Assembly (NCBI GenBank): GCA_003140705.1
Contig: PLKU01000152.1
Span: 988 to 12,484, forward strand
DNA length: 11,497 nucleotides
Source of the DNA: Acidobacteriaceae bacterium
Lineage (GTDB): Bacteria; Acidobacteriota; Terriglobia; Terriglobales; Acidobacteriaceae
Direction: 5' to 3'
The position numbers were made by a program, and so were the translations under genes. Positions 7,979-11,497 of the stretch are shown here, in pieces (position 1 is the first letter of the stretch; each line of letters begins with the position of its first letter). The notes beneath the pieces were generated by a model that saw only the letters and a program-made list of their open reading frames with translations, searched no databases and was not told where the DNA came from.

Positions 7979-8491
7979 ATGCGTAAACTGCTCTGGGCAA
8001 GCCTCATCGTGTTCTTCATCGCCGCAGCCGGTGCCCAGTCCGCTGGACGGGAACCCACGGCTGAGGCTAACAAAGCGGTCGTTAAGCGTGCCTTTGCCGC
8101 GCTCAACGAGGGCGATCTCAAAACACTGAACGAGTTGTTCGATCCCGATGGCCCATGGCATCTTCCGAATGGCAAGACCATGTCCCAGGGCGGGCCATTT
8201 ACCGAGTTGGCCAAGTCCTGCCCGATGTGCGCCGCACTTGAACAACCCAAGATCGTCATCGGCGTCATGGTCGCTGAGAGCGACCTGGTCTCTGTCCGTT
8301 CCAACTGGAGCGATCTTTACATCGGCACGATCCGCGGCGTTTCTTTCCATCAGAAGCCGGTCACACTTGTGTACTTCAATACCTATCGCGTCTCTGGTGG
8401 CCGCATTCGTGAGAACTGGGCTGAATACGACAGTATGTCGATGGCCGAGCAGCTCGGGTTTCAGGTCACGCCCCCGTCGAATCCTCAATAG
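7979..8491 (+). CDS. Exported SnoaL-like / NTF2-fold protein with a CxxC motif
   Basis: A 170-residue protein with a clear Sec signal peptide (about 1-22, MRKLLWASLIVFFIAAAGAQS), so probably periplasmic. The mature part fits the NTF2/SnoaL fold: an N-terminal helix pair (EANKAVVKRAFAALNEGDLKTLNELFDPDG) and a C-terminal strand with the family-like ending GGRIRENWAEYDSMSMAEQLG (140-160). Proteins of this fold include polyketide cyclases, isomerases and many of unknown role, so no reaction can be assigned. Unusual for the fold is CPMC at residues 81-84 (8219-8230), a CxxC pair that could bind metal or be redox-active. An AAGGAG lies 12 bases before the ATG, a rather long spacing. It follows the GH20 gene by 95 bases in the same direction, but a possible own promoter lies in that gap. 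Confidence 0.8.
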   Translation: MRKLLWASLIVFFIAAAGAQSAGREPTAEANKAVVKRAFAALNEGDLKTLNELFDPDGPWHLPNGKTMSQGGPFTELAKSCPMCAALEQPKIVIGVMVAESDLVSVRSNWSDLYIGTIRGVSFHQKPVTLVYFNTYRVSGGRIRENWAEYDSMSMAEQLGFQVTPPSNPQ

Positions 8492-8813
8492 CCTTAGGTT
8501 GCCGAAGTTCCTCGTGGCAAGCACGACTCGCTCGCATCGCTAACTACTCATAGCTAAGAGCTGCTTTCCCGGCTCGCCACGTTCCAAACATGCCCCTTCA
8601 GAAGCAAGGCAACAAGGCTTGGGACAGACTTGAGAAGCGAAACGTCGAGCGAGTTATGATGCTGCTTCCGGTCTCCCGGGCAGCTACCATCAACCCGTCC
8701 ACGAGTCTATCTTCACCTCGCGGCGCACATCATTCACTTCCTCCGCTTCACGCGAATCCACGCCTACTTAGACCGGTTCCGCGTCGTCGACCGGCGATCG
8801 CCAAGATGGCTTC
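8492..8813. other. Intergenic gap between convergent genes, no supported gene
   Basis: About 320 bases between the ends of the SnoaL-like (plus) and Dph6-like (minus) genes. I see no tRNA, no insertion-sequence end and no clear terminator. A 104-codon plus-strand frame (8590-8904) enters the Dph6-like gene in antisense and is rich in Arg, Ser and Pro, so it is probably spurious. A 10-base palindrome, GGCGATCGCC, lies at 8793-8802 just beyond the end of the Dph6-like gene. A weak inverted repeat, TTGCC/GGCAA with a 12-base loop, lies near 8499-8520. Confidence 0.45.
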
Positions 8814-9470
8814 CTATTTAAAATCGGCAAACATGAAACCGTCGCGATCGAGCACCTCTCCTGGTTCCAGTTGCAACGGGGCTGAAAACATGGGCCCGTC
8901 GTAGACGCATGTGTGAAACTCGCCGCGCTCTCCGCAGGGGTCTGTTTCCGGCGGAAAATCCTGCAATAAGGAAGCATCGAACTCGCGGCCCGCAAATGAC
9001 CCCGGCAACTGCTTTGTGTCTACGCACGAAAGCTTTGCGCGAATGCCACCGACGATCATCGTGCGTGCCAGTTCGGCGGTTGGAAGATCCCAGAGCGGAA
9101 ACAAGGGCTCCAGGCCCGTCGGCTTGAGCTGGTTCTCACGATAGGCGCGAACCTCCCGCAGGAAAAGATCGCCGAAGGCGATGGCGTCGATACGCTCGTT
9201 GACGGCGCGTTCGCACACTTTGGCCATTCTCTCTTCGTAGATTTCATTGCTGCAGGGCCAGGGAAGCGGCACAATCCACAGAGGCAACTTTGTGGCCTCA
9301 GCCTGGGCCTCGAGCACCGCACGCCGCGTGCCGTGCATCGCAACGCGCTGGAACTCGGCGTTCAGCGTGGTCAGCAGACCAACCACTTCAATGTCTGGGT
9401 TCTGGCGTAAGATGTGGAGCGTCCAGGCACTATCTTTTCCGCTGCTCCAGGACAACAGGGCACGCTTCAT
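8814..9470 (-). CDS. Dph6/DUF71-type adenine nucleotide alpha hydrolase (ATP-binding protein)
   Basis: A cytosolic protein of 218 residues in the ATP-pyrophosphatase (HUP) superfamily, related to diphthine-ammonia ligase Dph6 of eukaryotes and archaea. These enzymes adenylate a carboxylate and convert it to an amide. Visible motifs are the PP-loop SSGKDS (9-14, with Ser where the canonical loop has Gly), AFGDLFLREVRAYRE (98-112), and the DUF71-specific CGERGEFHTCVYDGPMF (179-195). Bacteria lack diphthamide, so the true substrate here must be something else. The start at 9470 has AAAGGA about 13 bases upstream. It follows the GH3 gene on the same strand after 78 bases, but a terminator lies between them, so it is not simply the second gene of an operon. 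Family confidence is high; the function is unknown. Confidence 0.9.
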   Translation of the reverse strand: MKRALLSWSSGKDSAWTLHILRQNPDIEVVGLLTTLNAEFQRVAMHGTRRAVLEAQAEATKLPLWIVPLPWPCSNEIYEERMAKVCERAVNERIDAIAFGDLFLREVRAYRENQLKPTGLEPLFPLWDLPTAELARTMIVGGIRAKLSCVDTKQLPGSFAGREFDASLLQDFPPETDPCGERGEFHTCVYDGPMFSAPLQLEPGEVLDRDGFMFADFK

Positions 9471-9494
9471 ATGGGGATCATATCCTTTGGATTT

Positions 9495-9530
9495 AAAAAC
9501 AGCGGCCTCCCGATGGCGAGCGGCAGGCCG
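9495..9530 (-). terminator. Rho-independent terminator after the GH3 gene
   Basis: Read on the minus strand, CGGCCT (9530-9525) pairs perfectly with AGGCCG (9508-9503). An inner CCG/CGG pairing follows after one G-G mismatch, with a loop of about eight bases. After CTG comes a run of five T (9499-9495). It lies 18 bases after the GH3 stop codon and only 24 bases before the Dph6-like start codon. Confidence 0.8.
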
Positions 9531-9548
9531 GTTGTCATGACTTCAGCG

Positions 9549-11497
9549 TCAGTTGATGGTCAACTCCGCGTGCAGCGGAGTGCTTTCACTCGAATCGCCG
9601 ACGTGCACCACGAATTTGCCGGGATCGATCGTCCACTTATGCGCGGCTGAATCCCAGTAGCTGAAAGCGCGGGCATCCAGGTTCAGTGTCACGTGGTTTG
9701 TTTCGCCGGGCGCGAGGCGAACTTTTTCAAAGCCCTTCAGTTCGCGTTCGGGGCGGTCCGCTTTGGCAGAAGGGTCTGAGACATAGAGCTGCGCCACTTC
9801 GGCGCCCGCAACCTTGCCGGTATTGGTCACGTCGAAGCTGACGGGAACGGTTGAACCTGAAGCAGCCGTCGCCGGCACTTGCAGGTTTGAGAAGCTGAAC
9901 GTGGTGTAGCTGAGTCCGAAGCCAAACGGGAAAAGCGGATGTTTCCCGGTTGTCGTCCAGTAGCGATAGCCCACCATCAGCTTGTCGTGGTATTTCACAT
10001 GGGGTATCACGTAATCGACGGGGCTGTGGTCCGGCTCAAGCACGTGCAACGAGGTATCGGCGCCCAAGATCGGATAGTAAAAGGCAGCGGAGGGATTCTC
10101 GTCCCAGCTGCGATCGAAGCTGATGGGAAGCTTACCCTCGGGGTTGTGTATGCCGAAGAGAACGTCCGCGATCGCTGTGCCGCCTTCCTGTCCGGGATAC
10201 CAGGCGTCGAGCACCGCTGGGACTTTGTCCAGCCAACGCCGCGTAGCCACCCCGCCGCCCGCGTTGAGGGTAACAATTGTATGCGGATTGGCTGCCGCAA
10301 CAGCTTCAATCAAGGCGTCCTGACCCCAGGGCAAGTCAAAGCTGCGATCGAGCCCTTCGCTCTCAGTGCTGGGATTGAAGCCGACGGCTACCACCACAAC
10401 CTCCGCAACCGCTGCAATCCTTCTGGCCTCTTGCGATACAAGTTCCGCCTCGGGCGCGACCCCTAGCGAAAAGTGGGGTGTTGCTCCCTGCGGCAGGTAG
10501 TCCACCACGATATTGACGCTTTGGCCGGCGTTCAAATCGAGTGTGGTCGCTAGAGGAGCCTGCCCCTCGGCATGCGGCGGCAGCGGAATCTCCTTTCCGT
10601 CTACTTTCAGCGTGTATTGGTCGTTGTTCGAGCCTCCAGAACCCGCCAGAATCAGATATTTGCCCGCTTTTGCTGCCTTGTACTTGCCGGTATAGCGAAT
10701 GCTGTGTTTCTCTTTGGCTTCAGGCTCCCAACCATTGGGATTCCAGTCGTAGATGTATTCGGGTGAAGCGGTTTGCGGCGTTCCCGTGAAGTCTTTGCCG
10801 GGGAAAGTCGCCACCTGGATGGAGCCGTCCCAGTGTGTGTGTTGGAAAACATCGCCAATCTCGGGCAGGCCGCGGGCATAAAGCACATGCACATTCGGTC
10901 CCAGCATGTTAGCGATTCCTGTCAGCGTGCTCACCGGTTCAAAGGCCTGCGCTTCTGAGGAGCCGCCACCGCCAGTGACTGCCGGCCATGCGTTGGGGCC
11001 GATGATGGCAATGGTTTTGATCTTCGCCGCGTCGAGCGGAAGCATGTTGCCGTCGTTCTTGAGCAGAGTCAGGCTTTCGAGGGCGCCATCGAGGGCAACG
11101 GCACGGTCCGCAACTGAGTAGGTGGAGTCGGCCGGATCGAATTGGGGCCGATCGAGGAAGCCGTAACGCAGCACGGTGCGGAAGATGCGGACCAGCTTGT
11201 CGTCGATTGTGGACTCTTTGACCGTGCCATCCTTCACCGCGGCCAGCAGTCCCTTCGCGTTCATGAAGCGGGGGCCGGGCATTTCCAGATCGAGACCGTT
11301 GTTGGCTGCGGCCACAGAGTCATAGGTTGCATCCCAGTCCGACATCAAAATGCCTTGGAACCCCCAATCGTCCTTGAGTACCTTCAGATTGAGGAACTCG
11401 TTTTGCGTAGCGTGGCTCCCGTTGATCAGGTTGTAGGAGTCCATCACAGCGTCGACATGGCCCTTGGTCACGGCCGCTTCAAACGCCGGCAGGTAGA
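9549..11497 (-). CDS. GH3 glycoside hydrolase with PA14 insertion, N-terminus beyond window edge
   Basis: A GH3 beta-glucosidase/beta-xylosidase-type enzyme that should cut terminal sugars from beta-linked oligosaccharides. The 648 visible residues enter at YLPAFEAAVTKGHVDAV, so roughly the first 200 residues (signal peptide, most of the barrel) are missing. A GTG at 11471 is an internal valine, not the start. The nucleophile Asp is in GILMSDWD (codon 11337-11339). The C-terminal sandwich domain starts near LTLLKNDGNMLPLD and is interrupted by a PA14 domain at about 10450-10860 (SIRYTGKYKAAKAGKYLILA). It resumes with STESEGLDR, whose Glu (codon 10356-10358) matches the acid/base position of PA14-containing GH3 enzymes. 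PFGFGLSYTTF and a fibronectin-III-like domain (about 9627-9839) close the protein. PA14 usually shapes the substrate pocket. Glucose or xylose specificity cannot be told. Confidence 0.95.
   Translation of the reverse strand, partial: YLPAFEAAVTKGHVDAVMDSYNLINGSHATQNEFLNLKVLKDDWGFQGILMSDWDATYDSVAAANNGLDLEMPGPRFMNAKGLLAAVKDGTVKESTIDDKLVRIFRTVLRYGFLDRPQFDPADSTYSVADRAVALDGALESLTLLKNDGNMLPLDAAKIKTIAIIGPNAWPAVTGGGGSSEAQAFEPVSTLTGIANMLGPNVHVLYARGLPEIGDVFQHTHWDGSIQVATFPGKDFTGTPQTASPEYIYDWNPNGWEPEAKEKHSIRYTGKYKAAKAGKYLILAGSGGSNNDQYTLKVDGKEIPLPPHAEGQAPLATTLDLNAGQSVNIVVDYLPQGATPHFSLGVAPEAELVSQEARRIAAVAEVVVVAVGFNPSTESEGLDRSFDLPWGQDALIEAVAAANPHTIVTLNAGGGVATRRWLDKVPAVLDAWYPGQEGGTAIADVLFGIHNPEGKLPISFDRSWDENPSAAFYYPILGADTSLHVLEPDHSPVDYVIPHVKYHDKLMVGYRYWTTTGKHPLFPFGFGLSYTTFSFSNLQVPATAASGSTVPVSFDVTNTGKVAGAEVAQLYVSDPSAKADRPERELKGFEKVRLAPGETNHVTLNLDARAFSYWDSAAHKWTIDPGKFVVHVGDSSESTPLHAELTIN

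Noticed and set aside
8793..8802. GGCGATCGCC palindrome, similar to the cyanobacterial HIP1 octamer
   Set aside because: It was seen once here and nothing else suggests a cyanobacterium; a GC-rich palindrome of this size can arise by chance.
8590..8904. A 104-codon plus-strand frame in the gap after the SnoaL-like gene
   Set aside because: Low-complexity Arg/Ser/Pro composition, no recognisable domain, and it runs antisense into the Dph6-like gene.
11469..11471. GTG as the start of the GH3 gene
   Set aside because: The frame stays open to the window edge and upstream residues YLPAFEAA match the family, so this codon is an internal valine.

Overview
The window looks like ordinary chromosome from a soil-type, polysaccharide-degrading bacterium. 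The most likely source is Acidobacteriota (Terriglobia-like). This is inferred from moderately high GC, long exported glycoside hydrolases, and the mix of GH3, GH20, xylulokinase and a long multi-PAS c-di-GMP protein. No rRNA, tRNA or phylogenetic marker is present, so the assignment is tentative. I see no transposase, integrase, CRISPR array, phage gene or tRNA.

Layout. (1) 1-2647, minus: a long cytosolic sensor with five PAS domains, then GGDEF, then EAL. It runs off the left edge and ends inside the EAL domain. (2) 2648-2980: a non-coding stretch with the leader of that gene and a probable terminator for the next one. (3) 2981-3967, minus: a stand-alone phosphate acetyl/butyryltransferase. 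(4) 3968-4183: a divergent control region. (5) 4184-5659, plus: xylulokinase. (6) 5751-7883, plus: an exported GH20 hexosaminidase-like enzyme with a long helical C-terminal extension. (7) 7979-8491, plus: a small exported SnoaL/NTF2-like protein with its own possible promoter. (8) 8492-8813: a gap with no supported gene. (9) 8814-9470, minus: a Dph6/DUF71-type adenine-nucleotide alpha hydrolase. (10) 9549-11497, minus: a GH3 beta-glucosidase/xylosidase with a PA14 insertion. Its N-terminus lies beyond the right edge, and a strong hairpin-plus-T-run terminator sits just after it.

How the genes may work together. The GH3 and GH20 enzymes would release monosaccharides from plant, fungal or microbial polymers. 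Xylulokinase would bring pentose (D-xylulose) into the pentose-phosphate pool. The divergent acyltransferase interconverts acyl-CoA and acyl-phosphate, and would fit a phosphoketolase-type route to acetyl-phosphate, but no phosphoketolase is visible here. The c-di-GMP protein is separated by a terminator and a long leader, so it is probably regulated on its own. I did not find a clear new multi-gene system. The observations most worth checking are the Dph6-like enzyme behind a terminator, the recent PAS duplication, the xylulokinase/acyltransferase pairing, and the CxxC motif in the SnoaL-like protein.
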